A DNA stretch of 64,000 nt, taken from positions 108,017 to 172,016 of the forward strand of contig NZ_BMJC01000004.1 of assembly GCF_014642875.1 (NCBI RefSeq). The letters are read 5' to 3'. Each line of letters starts with the position of its first letter. The first letter of the stretch is position 1. Positions 10,904 through 21,550 of this stretch are shown in pieces. Made by a program: the position numbers and the translations under genes. This stretch comes from Puia dinghuensis (lineage in GTDB: Bacteria > Bacteroidota > Bacteroidia > Chitinophagales > Chitinophagaceae). The notes beneath the pieces were generated by a model. It had not been told where the DNA came from, did not search any database, and was given only the letters and a program-made list of their open reading frames with translations.

Positions 10904-11083
10904 TTACTGAGAATCCTTTGCCCGTTGAGCAAGGAAATCAGGAAGAGGGGCTTCTTCAAAGACGCGATAGGCTTCTTCCAATTGTCTGATCATGACGGGA
11001 TCATTCTGGTAATCCGGAAGATGATCAACCACCTTCACGACAGGTTGATTTTGCCTGGTCAAGTCCTTTTCCTCGCGCTTCAT
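10904..11083 (-). CDS. Small hypothetical protein, 59 residues
   Basis: A short reverse-strand frame begins MKREEKDLTRQNQPVVKVVD at 11083 and ends at a TAA at 10904-10906. It is charged, with a helical middle (MIRQLEEAYRVFEE), no membrane segment and no cysteine. It ends only three bases from the nth stop on the other strand. It fills an otherwise empty gap and has protein-like composition, but its shortness means it needs comparative support. No function is suggested. Confidence 0.45.
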   Translation of the reverse strand: MKREEKDLTRQNQPVVKVVDHLPDYQNDPVMIRQLEEAYRVFEEAPLPDFLAQRAKDSQ

Positions 11084-11109
11084 ATTACTTGAAGTTTAAT
11101 GATTTAAAG

Positions 11110-11562
11110 TTACTCCATTTTTTTGAATAGTAGAAACTCTTGATAATTCGGGCCTGCTCTGAAAGGAATCCAATCTTTATCTATTTTTCCCCAAATTTCA
11201 TACTCGGAATTTAGTTTAGCCCAAAAGAAAGTTATTCCTATTTGATACAATCTTGTGCGCGCCAAGGTAGTTGCCCTCAACAAAATAATTGCTGTTGGTC
11301 TATATAACAAGAAATCTATGATTGCGTCAGCAACTGTATTTAGAACTTTGAGGCGGTCGCCATTGTTGCTGATGACTGAATCATTCAGTCTGTCATTCGC
11401 TTCATCTAAATCCCCTAACGCGACATTATATACATTTGTGCCTAAGGAAGGAACAGGTTGAAATCGTATAAGCTTCTTTATCCTGCCCTTTGGTCCTTCG
11501 CTAACAAAATCGTATGCCAATCCTGTAAGGTCCTTCTCCAAATCGTAGCTTTCCCATTCCAT
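11110..11562 (-). CDS. DUF6934-like protein of unknown function
   Basis: The 150-residue product has SEGPKGRIKKLIRF near residue 20-33, a YNVALGDLDEA segment, ISNNGDRLKVLNTVADAI and TTLARTRLYQIGI, a pattern I associate with the DUF6934 family of Bacteroidetes. I start at the ATG at 11562, which has a strong GGAGGG ribosome site just upstream, rare in this phylum; a start at 11643 would add 27 residues. The gene is visibly more AT-rich than its neighbours, which suggests recent transfer. No function is known to me; such proteins are sometimes thought to belong to defence or toxin-antitoxin loci, which is only inference. Confidence 0.6.
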   Translation of the reverse strand: MEWESYDLEKDLTGLAYDFVSEGPKGRIKKLIRFQPVPSLGTNVYNVALGDLDEANDRLNDSVISNNGDRLKVLNTVADAIIDFLLYRPTAIILLRATTLARTRLYQIGITFFWAKLNSEYEIWGKIDKDWIPFRAGPNYQEFLLFKKME

Positions 11563-11666
11563 ACTCCCTCCATTTCCAATCGTTGAATAATTCCAGTCCA
11601 AAAACAAAAAGATGCTGCTAACAAATTTAGCAACACTTTTCAATATGCGAAAATTTTTTTCGGCGT

Positions 11667-14600
11667 TTAGTAGCGCTTGTGATGGCGGCGCTTTTTCTTC
11701 ACCGGTGGGGCGGGGGCTTTTGTCGAGGCGCCGAGGTCGACACCCATTGCCTGATAGACGGTCTCCTGGATGCGGCCGCGGATGTTGAGGCTACCGAGGC
11801 GGGGATTGCTCTGTTCGGGATTGACGCGGTTGGAGAGGAAAATAAAAATGAGGTTATATTTCGGGTCGACCCAGACGCAGGTGCCGGTGAAGCCGGTATG
11901 GCCGAAGGTCTCCGGTGAAGCGGAGAGACAGGGATAAGGCTCCTTGCGCCTGGCATTATCCTTCTCGGGCTTGTCGAAGCCCAGGCCGCGGCGGCTGATG
12001 TCACTGTGATAAGCAGTGAAGAGGTCGATCGTCGAGGGCTTCAGAAAAGTGATGCCGTTGATGGTGCCGCCATCGAGCAGCATCTGTTCCAATATGGCCA
12101 GGTCGTAGGCGTCACTGAAGAGACCGGCGTGACCGGCAACACCGCCAAACATGGCCGCACCGGGATCATGGACATCACCCCGGATGAGCTGGCGACGGAA
12201 GGCGACCTCATCGGAAGTCGGGGCGATACGGCCCAGGGGAAACCGATCGCGGGGTTTGAAGCCCGTCGATGTCATCCCCAGCGGATCGTAATAGGTCTTT
12301 TTTACGTATTGATCGAGGCTCATCCCAGTGATGGCTTCCACCACCAACCCCAGGAAAATAAAATCATTGTCGCTGTAGACATATTTCCTTGGCCCAAGCG
12401 GGCTCTGTACGATGCGCAACTCCATCGTATCCCGCCAGTCATTGCGCAGATACATGTTCCCGGCAACCCGCACGTCATGCGTACTGTCCGGCGTTCGGGT
12501 AAAGAAGCCGGGCAGGAGGTTGCCCTCCTTGCTGCTGTCGATGGTCTCCTTATAAAAAAAGACATCAGGAACGAGGCCGGCCTGGTGCAGCAGGATATCC
12601 CATAGCTGCAGGGTATCCTTGTCACTGCCCTTTACCCAGGGAAGATAGTCGCCAAGTGTCCTATGCAGATCGAGCCGGCCTTCGTCATAAAGTTTCATCA
12701 CCGCCATGGTCGTAGCGCAGATCTTGGTACAGCTGGCCATGTCGTAGATGGTTTCGGGATAAACAGGTTCGGTCCCGTCGTAGGTCATATGACCAAAAGC
12801 CTTTTCATAGGCTATCCTGCCGTCTTTGGCTACCAATACCACGCAGCCAGGAGCAGCTTTCTTCCCGATGGCTTCCCGGGCTATTGCATCTATCTTCCGC
12901 AACCTGAGCGCATCCATCCTAAGGCTTGCCGCACCGGCGACGGGCAGCAGCCTTGCCGGCGCCACAACACCCGCACCGGCCTTCCATTCCGCGCACACGG
13001 ATACAGGGAGATGACCACGGGCGATAAATTTTCCATTCAGCAGATCGGCGGCTACGGTTTGCGTCACGGAATCATCTTCATAACAGGCTATCATCGTCCG
13101 TGCATCGCAACTGTTCTTCACCGCATAGGGGTTGCCAAAAAAGAAGGTGACGGCCTTTTCCTTTTGTTGCAGTTGGTGCAGCAGCCAGGCAGCAGGCTGA
13201 CTGATGGCGAAGTTATGTGCGGGAAACCGGGCATAGTTGTGCAGGCCGATGATAATGGCTTCGTATCGATTGCTCAACAATTCCAGCGCAGCGGCGGCCT
13301 TGGCGCTGTCAAGATCGTAATCGAAAAAATAAACATGGGCATCGTAGTCGGTGCGCATGCGACGGCTAAAAGCATTGTCCTCCGTAAGCCCCATCCCAAC
13401 GTAGGCGATCTTCCTTGGTTTGGCAAACTTCTCCGGCGACAGACCCGTGCCGACAAGATCTTTTGCGCCTCCCGCGGCAGCCGAACGGGCGGCAACCCGC
13501 AAAGGGAAGACCGAGGGGTCTTCATTGCGCAGCAGCGTCAGCGCCTCGACGGCCACTTCATGCCGCATGTCGGTCACGCCTTCGTTGAGGTCGGCCGTGA
13601 GATGTACCTTGTTGACGGGCTGCCATTGCGCAAGACCATATTCATATTTTGCAAAGAGCACTTTCTTTACGCGGGCATCGATATCCTTCCAGCGGAGCTT
13701 CCCGGCCTTTATAGCAGCATTTATCTTCTCCAGGCTAAGCGCCACGTCACCCGGCAGACAGAGCATGTCGTTACCGGCGATGAGGGATTGAACGGAAGCA
13801 TCACCATCGGGAAAGAACTTTGCCACGCCTTTCATTTCCAGCGCGTCGGTAAAGCTGATGCCCTGGTAATGCAGCTGCTTGCGTAGCAGTTTGGTCACGT
13901 TGTTGTAGGAGAGCGAGGTGGCCCGGTTTGGAGCGTTGTCGATGGCGGGAATATACAGGTGGGCGATCATGACGCTGCCCACACCTGCGCGAAAAAGGGC
14001 CTTGAAAGGATAAAGCTCGACGGAATCCAGCTGACGCCTGTTCTTGTCAATCACCGGCAGATCGAGATGCGAATCGACAGCCACGTCGCCATGGCCGGGG
14101 AAATGTTTGGCACAAGCCATAACGCCCTCTTCCTGCAGCCCTCTCATATACTGCACTCCGTATTCCGCCACCTTTAACTTGTCCTCGCCAAACGACCGGT
14201 CGTTGATCACCGGGTTGTCAGGATTGTTATTGATATCCACCACTGGCGCATAGTTCACCTGGATTCCCATACGCCGGCACTGTATGCCTACCAGCTGCCC
14301 ATAGCGATAGACGAGTGCGGTGTCGCCGGTTGCGCCCAGCATCATTTGCCGGGGCAACCCCTCGACGCTGTCCATGCGCATCCCCAGCCCATTCTCCGCG
14401 TCGATGCAAAAAAGAATGGGCGTGTGAGCGATGCTTTGATAGTAGTTGATATGGTCTGCCTGGGTGAGCGGATCACCCTGGAAAAGACAGACGCCCCCAA
14501 CATCATACTTGCTGATCGCCGATTCCACATCCTTGTCATAAAACACCGTACGATGGGTAGTGGGGTCAATGCCGGAAAGCCGGATCACCATCAGCTGAGC

Positions 14601-14729
14601 AAGCTTTTGGTCGGGGGACAGGGTGCGGAAGACGCTATCTACCCAAGCATCGGCGGACAGCGTAGAAGATTGGGCAAGACCATGAACCATGGAAGCCAGA
14701 AAGGGTAACAGGACAATGCATTTTCTCAT
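11667..14729 (-). CDS. Glycoside hydrolase family 3 / serine beta-lactamase-like fusion, secreted
   Basis: A 1020-residue exported protein (signal peptide MRKCIVLLPFLASMVHGLAQ). Residues about 30-370 are a GH3 catalytic domain of NagZ type, with the signature KHFPGHG at 208-214 and the nucleophile Asp in TDALEM at about 294. Residues 380-590 look like the GH3 C-terminal domain. Residues about 605-1000 are a class C beta-lactamase/esterase fold with SxxK as SCTK (666-669), YSDN (785) and HTG (about 944). The fusion probably removes N-acetylglucosamine from peptidoglycan fragments and hydrolyses a peptide or ester bond in the periplasm. It ends in a very basic KKKRRHHKRY tail. Confidence 0.9.
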   Translation of the reverse strand: MRKCIVLLPFLASMVHGLAQSSTLSADAWVDSVFRTLSPDQKLAQLMVIRLSGIDPTTHRTVFYDKDVESAISKYDVGGVCLFQGDPLTQADHINYYQSIAHTPILFCIDAENGLGMRMDSVEGLPRQMMLGATGDTALVYRYGQLVGIQCRRMGIQVNYAPVVDINNNPDNPVINDRSFGEDKLKVAEYGVQYMRGLQEEGVMACAKHFPGHGDVAVDSHLDLPVIDKNRRQLDSVELYPFKALFRAGVGSVMIAHLYIPAIDNAPNRATSLSYNNVTKLLRKQLHYQGISFTDALEMKGVAKFFPDGDASVQSLIAGNDMLCLPGDVALSLEKINAAIKAGKLRWKDIDARVKKVLFAKYEYGLAQWQPVNKVHLTADLNEGVTDMRHEVAVEALTLLRNEDPSVFPLRVAARSAAAGGAKDLVGTGLSPEKFAKPRKIAYVGMGLTEDNAFSRRMRTDYDAHVYFFDYDLDSAKAAAALELLSNRYEAIIIGLHNYARFPAHNFAISQPAAWLLHQLQQKEKAVTFFFGNPYAVKNSCDARTMIACYEDDSVTQTVAADLLNGKFIARGHLPVSVCAEWKAGAGVVAPARLLPVAGAASLRMDALRLRKIDAIAREAIGKKAAPGCVVLVAKDGRIAYEKAFGHMTYDGTEPVYPETIYDMASCTKICATTMAVMKLYDEGRLDLHRTLGDYLPWVKGSDKDTLQLWDILLHQAGLVPDVFFYKETIDSSKEGNLLPGFFTRTPDSTHDVRVAGNMYLRNDWRDTMELRIVQSPLGPRKYVYSDNDFIFLGLVVEAITGMSLDQYVKKTYYDPLGMTSTGFKPRDRFPLGRIAPTSDEVAFRRQLIRGDVHDPGAAMFGGVAGHAGLFSDAYDLAILEQMLLDGGTINGITFLKPSTIDLFTAYHSDISRRGLGFDKPEKDNARRKEPYPCLSASPETFGHTGFTGTCVWVDPKYNLIFIFLSNRVNPEQSNPRLGSLNIRGRIQETVYQAMGVDLGASTKAPAPPVKKKRRHHKRY

Positions 14730-14778
14730 ATCAGATACTTAAAAAGACAACGTAAATTGCATCTAAATTAAGGTAGAA

Positions 14779-16742
14779 TTGGCAGACATCATCCACTTAT
14801 TACCCGATAACATTGCCAACCAGATCGCAGCCGGAGAAGTGATCCAGCGGCCGGCCAGCGCCGTGAAAGAGCTGATGGAGAATGCCGTTGATGCAGGCGC
14901 AACGGATATCCGCCTCTATGTGCAAGATGCCGGCAAGGCGTTGGTCCAGGTAGTGGACAATGGAAAAGGCATGAGTGAGACGGACGCCCGCATGGCTTTT
15001 GAGAGACATGCTACGTCCAAAATAAAAGAGATAGACGATCTTTTCCACATCAAAACGATGGGTTTTCGTGGCGAGGCCCTGGCTTCCATAGCCGCCGTCG
15101 CACAGGTGGAGCTGAAGACCAGGCGACAGGAAGATGAGACGGGAACCCTTCTGGAGATCGAGAACAGCCGCGTCGTCCGCCAGGAGCCGGCAGCCCTTCC
15201 CGTGGGCAGCAGCGTCGCCATGAAGAACCTTTTTTTCAATGTCCCCGCCCGGCGCAACTTCCTAAAGAGCAATACCGTCGAGATGAGACATATCCTCGAC
15301 GAATTCAATCGTGTCGCACTGTCCTTTCCTGCCATCTTTTTCTCCCTCACCGGCAATGGTCAGCAGCTGATGCATCTCGAAAAAGGGAGTCTCAAACAAC
15401 GCGTCGTCCAGATTCTGGGGAATTCCTATACTTCCAAACTGGTGTCGGTGCAGGAGAATACCGACTACCTGAATATCTATGGTTTTGTCGGCAAACCGGA
15501 TACGGCCAAGAAGACAAGAGGCGACCAGTATTTTTTTGTCAACAACCGGTTTATCCGCAGCGCCTATCTGAATCATGCCGTCAACGGCGCCTTTGCGGAA
15601 ATGATCCCGCGGGACAGCTTTCCCCTATATGTGTTGTTTATCGATCTCGATCCCACCCAGGTGGATATCAATGTACATCCCACCAAACAGGAGATCAAGT
15701 TCGAGGACGAGAAGATCGTCTATGCCTTTGTACAGGCTGCAGTGAAACACGCCCTCGCGCAATTCAGCATTACGCCTACCCTGGACTTCGACCTCGACCC
15801 GAATATCCAGGGATTGGATGCGGTGAGCAAGCCGGTGTCGGAAGAAAAGAAGGCCTCCGTCGCCTCTTCTTCCCTTTACCGGACCTTTACGCAAAAGAAC
15901 CAGGCCCACTTTATAGAGCCTACCAATAAGAGCGAGCTGCGTCACTGGAAGGACTTTTATGAGGCGCCGGCAACAGGAGGAGCCGCGCCGGTGGCAAAGG
16001 ACGGCAATGTGTCGCCGGCGGGCGGGGAGAGTGAGGCAGCGCAAGGAAGCGGGCAACCGAAGGAAGCCACGCCGGCGGGATCAACCGCTTCGCCGGGTGG
16101 GAATACGCAGGCTATCGGAGAAAATGCGGCTATGGGTGACTGGGCAGGCACGGCCCCGACACGGATCACGCCCATCGAGAAAGCCCCACTGCAGCAACTG
16201 CTCAACACATATATCGTCACCCCCACCAATCGCAGCTTTATTCTTGTCCATCAAGCTGCAGCCCACGAGCGGATCCTGTACGAAAGCTATAAGACAGCCG
16301 CCACGGGTCACCCCATCGCCAGCCAGAAAAGCCTTTTCCCGGCAACCCTGACGCTCTCGGCCCCCGACGCCGTCCTGCTCACCGGCCTGCTACCCGATCT
16401 GCAGCTGCTTGGCTATACCATCGAACCTTTTGGAAAAGACACTTTTATTATCCAGGGGACACCGGCAGACACCGGCCAGGGCAATGAGAAAGGTGCGTTG
16501 GAAGACCTGTTGGAACAGTATAAGAATTTTGTCAGCGAGATCCGCTTCTCCAAACGCGAACAGCTGGTCCGCACCCTGGCACGGCAGAATGCCATAAAGC
16601 CCGGCACGGCCCTCACCGAAAAGGAAATGCGCGCCCTCGTCGACGACCTCTTTGCCTGCGCTCAGCACAACGTTACCCCGGGCGGCGACCCCACTTACAT
16701 CGAATTCAAAAAAGATTATGTAGAGAAATTATTTGGCCGGTA

Positions 16743-16746
<4 letters not shown>
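14779..16746 (+). CDS. mutL: DNA mismatch repair protein MutL
   Basis: The 655-residue GHKL ATPase couples mismatch recognition by MutS to strand removal. Motifs are ENAVDAG (motif I), VDNGKGM (II) and KTMGFRGEALASIAAV (III), a FVNNRFI segment and a C-terminal dimerisation domain. A poorly conserved Gly/Ala/Pro linker spans about residues 390-470. The start appears to be TTG at 14779, preceded by AAGGTAGAA, since ADIIHLLPDNIANQIAAGEV must begin here and no ATG is near. The C-terminal CxHG zinc/endonuclease motif appears as CAQHNVTPGG. It overlaps the convergent next gene by four bases. Confidence 0.96.
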
Positions 16747-18080
<1,334 letters not shown>

Positions 18081-18171
18081 TACAGGCAGATGCTTTATAT
18101 GCAATATAGGCAAAAGAGGGCGGATCGTGGGTGGGCGGGGTGGGCCGGTTCGGGTTGGCGGGAGCGATAGC

Positions 18172-19308
18172 TTAGCCGCGCTCCTGCGCACGCAACCATC
18201 TTTCGGGGATCTCGTTGCTGCTGGCCAACAGGTAATCCTGGTAAGAGCAGGCGATGTATTTATTATCGGGCAGCTGCATCCACCAGCGTTGGGTCTTCTT
18301 ACTTTGCAGGAAGGTAGTCTCCACCTCGGCAAAGGCGGTGCGGTATTCGATGAAGAAATCCCTGTCGGAAAGCGCGGCTTCACGCCGGCCCCTGCTCTTC
18401 CCATCAATGAGATACCAGAGCATATGGCTGATCTGGCGGGCGGTGAGCGAATCATGGTCTTTGCCCGGCATATAGCCGTAGATGCCCACCGTGTTGACAT
18501 TGTGGCTCAGCCCCGCATAGCGCATCAGGATACAGGCTTCTTCACCGTTGAAGCCATTGGGGGAAAGCATATTGGCCGGGGCAAAAGAATGGGCGATGGC
18601 GGAAATATCAAAGGTAAACAGATGGGAGTTGCGGATCACCGGCTCCATCTCCTCGATGTTGTCTTTTACGCTTCCCAGCCGGAAACAATCGAACCGAAGC
18701 TTGTCCATTGTCTCCAGCATGTGCGGATGAACATAGTAGCTCTGAAAGCCGATATGATTGTAGTGGTGGATATAATTGGGTTCGCCGGTAAGCATTTCCA
18801 TGAGGAAATTCTCGCTGCGATTGCGGGAATGGATGTCCAGATCGATGAGGGCGTCTACTCCCGTTGCCTCGATGATGTGTTTCTTATCGGCGTAGGTGTA
18901 ATATTGACCCAGCGTGAGATCGTGACTGCCACCCAGGATCACGACTGTCTTGCTGATGGCGGTCAGCTCCCGGAGGACAGTCTTAAGGGCGGCATAGGTA
19001 TCGTTGAGGGCAGCGCCGGTGCGGATATTGCCCACATCAGCTAACTTAATATCGGTGTGCCAGTAATAGAGCTGATAGAACTGCTCGCGGATGGCGTCAG
19101 GGCCGCCGGGCTCGCGCCGGTCACGACCAATGCCTCTTTCTTCTTCACAGCCGACGATGACGATGTCGGCCTCATACACGTCCGGGAAGGACTCGTCGTA
19201 GATATCGATCACTTTACCGATCTGCCCGTCCCTATATCCCTGGTCTTGCGACAGTTGGGCCAGGCTTATCGGATCGAGAAAATCGCTTAAATGCAGGTTC
19301 GGCGACAT
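18172..19308 (-). CDS. Arginase/formimidoylglutamase-fold protein with altered metal site
   Basis: The 378-residue protein aligns to the ureohydrolase fold: ILGGSHDLT (126-132) for the GGDHS motif, VDALIDLD (151-158) for DAHxD, and FTFDISAIAHSFAP (231-244) for the SFDVD.xDP motif. Compared with arginase, the second-motif His is Leu and the second Asp of the third motif is Ser, so one or both manganese ions may be lost. Bacteroidetes relatives are often named formimidoylglutamase, an enzyme of histidine breakdown, but no hut genes are near. The function is therefore uncertain. Confidence 0.78.
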   Translation of the reverse strand: MSPNLHLSDFLDPISLAQLSQDQGYRDGQIGKVIDIYDESFPDVYEADIVIVGCEEERGIGRDRREPGGPDAIREQFYQLYYWHTDIKLADVGNIRTGAALNDTYAALKTVLRELTAISKTVVILGGSHDLTLGQYYTYADKKHIIEATGVDALIDLDIHSRNRSENFLMEMLTGEPNYIHHYNHIGFQSYYVHPHMLETMDKLRFDCFRLGSVKDNIEEMEPVIRNSHLFTFDISAIAHSFAPANMLSPNGFNGEEACILMRYAGLSHNVNTVGIYGYMPGKDHDSLTARQISHMLWYLIDGKSRGRREAALSDRDFFIEYRTAFAEVETTFLQSKKTQRWWMQLPDNKYIACSYQDYLLASSNEIPERWLRAQERG

Positions 19309-19352
19309 GGGTATGACGTTTTGGGGACAAACCTACATTAAATAAGTTTAAG

Positions 19353-19360
19353 TACTTTTG
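19353..19360 (+). promoter_or_regulatory. -7 promoter box at the pheS start codon
   Basis: TACTTTTG is a perfect TAnnTTTG box. Only five bases separate it from the pheS ATG, so transcription would begin at or next to the start codon. No clear TTTG is present 19 bases upstream. Confidence 0.55.
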
Positions 19361-19365
19361 TTCCT

Positions 19366-20397
19366 ATGGAGCAATTGTTACAACAAATTGAGCAATACAG
19401 GCAGGAGATAGCCGCCATCGTGCCCAATGGAGCGGATTCGTTGGAGGCTTACCGTATCCGTTTTCTGGGAACGAAGGGGATTGTAAAGAATCTGTTCACT
19501 GAAATGAAGAATGTCCCCGGCGACAAGAAGAGGGAGTTTGGTCAGATCCTGAATGAGTTCAAACAATTGGCCGAATCCACCTACGAGAATTGGAAGAACC
19601 GCCTCGACGTGGGAGTCGCCGGTCAGGTCAAAAGCATCGACCTAAGCCTTCCCGGTGACGCGCTGCCGTTGGGCACTCATCATCCGATCACGCTGGTGCG
19701 TGATCGCATCGTCCATATCTTCGGGCGATTGGGTTTTTCGGTTGCCGAGGGGCCCGAGATCGAAGACGACTGGCACAACTTCACCGCTCTCAATCTGCCC
19801 GAGAATCACCCCGCGAGGGATATGCAGGATACTTTTTATATCCATCAAAACCCCGACTGGCTGTTGCGTACGCATACGAGCAGCGTACAGGCGCGCGCCA
19901 TGGAGCGGCAGAAACCGCCGATCCGCATTATCTGCCCGGGACGGGTTTATCGTAATGAGACGATCAGCGCCCGTGCGCACTGCTTCTTCCATCAGACAGA
20001 AGGGCTGTATGTCGACGAGAATGTCTCCTTTGCCGATCTGAAGCAGACGCTTTACTTCTTCGTGCAGGAACTGTTTGGAAAGGACGTGCGCATCCGTTTT
20101 CGTCCTTCCTATTTCCCTTTTACGGAACCCAGCGCCGAGATGGATATCAACTGCCGCATCTGCGGCGGCAGCGGTTGCGCCGTCTGCAAGCACACCGGCT
20201 GGGTAGAGATCCTGGGCAGCGGCATGGTGCACCCCAAAATGCTGGAGAATTTCGGCATCGATAGCAACAAATACACCGGATTTGCCTTCGGTATGGGTAT
20301 CGAACGCATTTGCCAATTACAATACCGGGTGAATGACCTGCGCCTTTATTCCCAGAACGATGTCCGGTTTCTGAAACAGTTTACGGGGGCGGTGTAG
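19366..20397 (+). CDS. pheS: Phenylalanyl-tRNA synthetase alpha subunit
   Basis: The 343-residue class II subunit carries the aminoacylation site of the alpha2beta2 enzyme that charges tRNA-Phe. It has an N-terminal coiled coil (residues 1-85), then motif 2 (RTHTSSVQARAM and GRVYRNETISARAHCFFHQTEG) and motif 3 (GFAFGMGIERICQLQY). The start at 19366 matches the usual N-terminal coiled coil. A cysteine-rich CRICGGSGCAVCKHTGW segment (about residues 255-275) is seen, as in many Bacteroidetes PheS. pheT is not adjacent. Confidence 0.97.
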   Translation: MEQLLQQIEQYRQEIAAIVPNGADSLEAYRIRFLGTKGIVKNLFTEMKNVPGDKKREFGQILNEFKQLAESTYENWKNRLDVGVAGQVKSIDLSLPGDALPLGTHHPITLVRDRIVHIFGRLGFSVAEGPEIEDDWHNFTALNLPENHPARDMQDTFYIHQNPDWLLRTHTSSVQARAMERQKPPIRIICPGRVYRNETISARAHCFFHQTEGLYVDENVSFADLKQTLYFFVQELFGKDVRIRFRPSYFPFTEPSAEMDINCRICGGSGCAVCKHTGWVEILGSGMVHPKMLENFGIDSNKYTGFAFGMGIERICQLQYRVNDLRLYSQNDVRFLKQFTGAV

Positions 20398-20401
20398 GAG
20401 A

Positions 20402-20800
20402 TTATCCTATTCGTTCGATTTTTCTGGATGTGATCTTGAAGGAAAAAGGCGGTCGGCTCTTTTTTATCAGGCCTTTGATTTCCTGCCAGTTAACTATAAT
20501 TTTCTCGACCATTTCCCAATAGGTATACCCTTTTTTACCTGGAGGAATCAAATAGAAAATGCCGATCTTGTAATTTCTTAACAGATTGTATTGGGACTTT
20601 ATTCTTTGCATTTTGGCATCTTGTGTGATGACGATGCCATTAACCTGGCCTACCTGAGGTATCCACTCTTCATCCTGGATACCTCTGCCATATTCTTTTT
20701 GGATGGAATAAACGTCAATGCCTTCGTTGTTTGGCTTTTCCAGAATGGAAAGTCCTTCTGCAAGTTGTGGAGGCATATTTTCATCAATATATATCTTCAT
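20402..20800 (-). CDS. DUF5615 (PIN-like) putative toxin
   Basis: The 132-residue product begins MKIYIDENMPPQLAEGL, with the first acidic residue of a Mut7-C/PIN-like nuclease fold, and has GIVITQDAKMQRIKSQ in place of the second acidic cluster. DUF5615 proteins of this type are considered toxins with RNase-like folds. It begins at the stop of the upstream gene (TAATG, one shared base), the tight coupling usual for toxin-antitoxin pairs. The region is AT-rich against its surroundings and sits between housekeeping genes, suggesting transfer. Confidence 0.72.
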   Translation of the reverse strand: MKIYIDENMPPQLAEGLSILEKPNNEGIDVYSIQKEYGRGIQDEEWIPQVGQVNGIVITQDAKMQRIKSQYNLLRNYKIGIFYLIPPGKKGYTYWEMVEKIIVNWQEIKGLIKKSRPPFSFKITSRKIERIG

Positions 20801-21537
20801 TACGCCGCTTTCTTAAAAAATTCAATGGAGGCCTTAACATCACTTTCAGGTACATCGTACAAAGTCGAAATGAAGCTTATCTTCTCCCCGGCCGTATACA
20901 TACTATAGATGGTCCCGGCAAGGATATTTGTATTCTTAATGGTTGGTTGGCCAAGCTGGTGATGTGGATCTACGACTATATTCTTTTCTTTTCCCAGAGG
21001 CCAGTATCGAAGGGCATTCTGATCTTTATCAAAATCTATTTTATGACAAAATTGCTCGATTATAGACTTAAAATTGATCTGTTTGGACTTATCTGCATTG
21101 ATAATTACATCCCCATCAGGACTATAAAAGATCTTCTTCCCATCCGTCAGAATTTCTGAATTGGCGAATGGGAAAGTGGTATTCAATTCCTGGCCCATAA
21201 TCTCGTGCGCTCTTGAAATGCTTTGTGCACTTACACCACGTTTTCTAAGCTGAAAAAAGACATAGAACTCTATCAACGTAAAAAAATGGACAGATTTTTC
21301 TCTTCCTTTTCCCCACGACGCCAGACTTGCCTGGTTACTGCCAAATCGATTACCCCAATATTCTTTCAACCACCTCCGAACGAGAATCTTGTCTAAATTC
21401 AAGATATTTGCAACATCCGGTATTGTATACAGACCGATTCCTAAGGAAGGTTTCTTATTTATAACTATGTTCATAATGGGAAAAGACGATATTGTATTAG
21501 TATTCGACTCAAGCAATTTAACTATTTTATTTCCCAT
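20800..21537 (-). CDS. DUF433 / helix-turn-helix putative antitoxin
   Basis: The 245-residue product has a MerR-like or excisionase-like DNA-binding part (GLYTIPDVANILNLDKILVRRWLKEYWG, about residues 34-61) and a C-terminal DUF433 domain (VDPHHQLGQPTIKNTNILAGTIYSMYTAGEKIS...LYDVPESDVKASIEFF, about 178-240), the domain paired with DUF5615 toxins elsewhere. The start is uncertain: ATG at 21537 lies only two bases from a perfect -7 box (TATTTTTG, reverse strand 21547-21540), so the in-frame ATG at 21474 (MNIVINKKPSLG) may be the real one. An inverted repeat in the upstream gap suits autorepression. Confidence 0.7.
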   Translation of the reverse strand: MGNKIVKLLESNTNTISSFPIMNIVINKKPSLGIGLYTIPDVANILNLDKILVRRWLKEYWGNRFGSNQASLASWGKGREKSVHFFTLIEFYVFFQLRKRGVSAQSISRAHEIMGQELNTTFPFANSEILTDGKKIFYSPDGDVIINADKSKQINFKSIIEQFCHKIDFDKDQNALRYWPLGKEKNIVVDPHHQLGQPTIKNTNILAGTIYSMYTAGEKISFISTLYDVPESDVKASIEFFKKAA

Positions 21538-21550
21538 GACAAAAATAGTA

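Noticed and set aside
12663..13886. A 407-codon open frame opposite the GH3/beta-lactamase fusion
   Set aside because: It is a shadow of the fusion gene. Its translation has no domain and reads through the conserved GH3 motifs of the real strand.
16020..16110. GC-rich repeat-like stretch within mutL
   Set aside because: It encodes the Gly/Ala/Pro/Ser-rich linker of MutL, expected to be low complexity, and the frame is intact through it.
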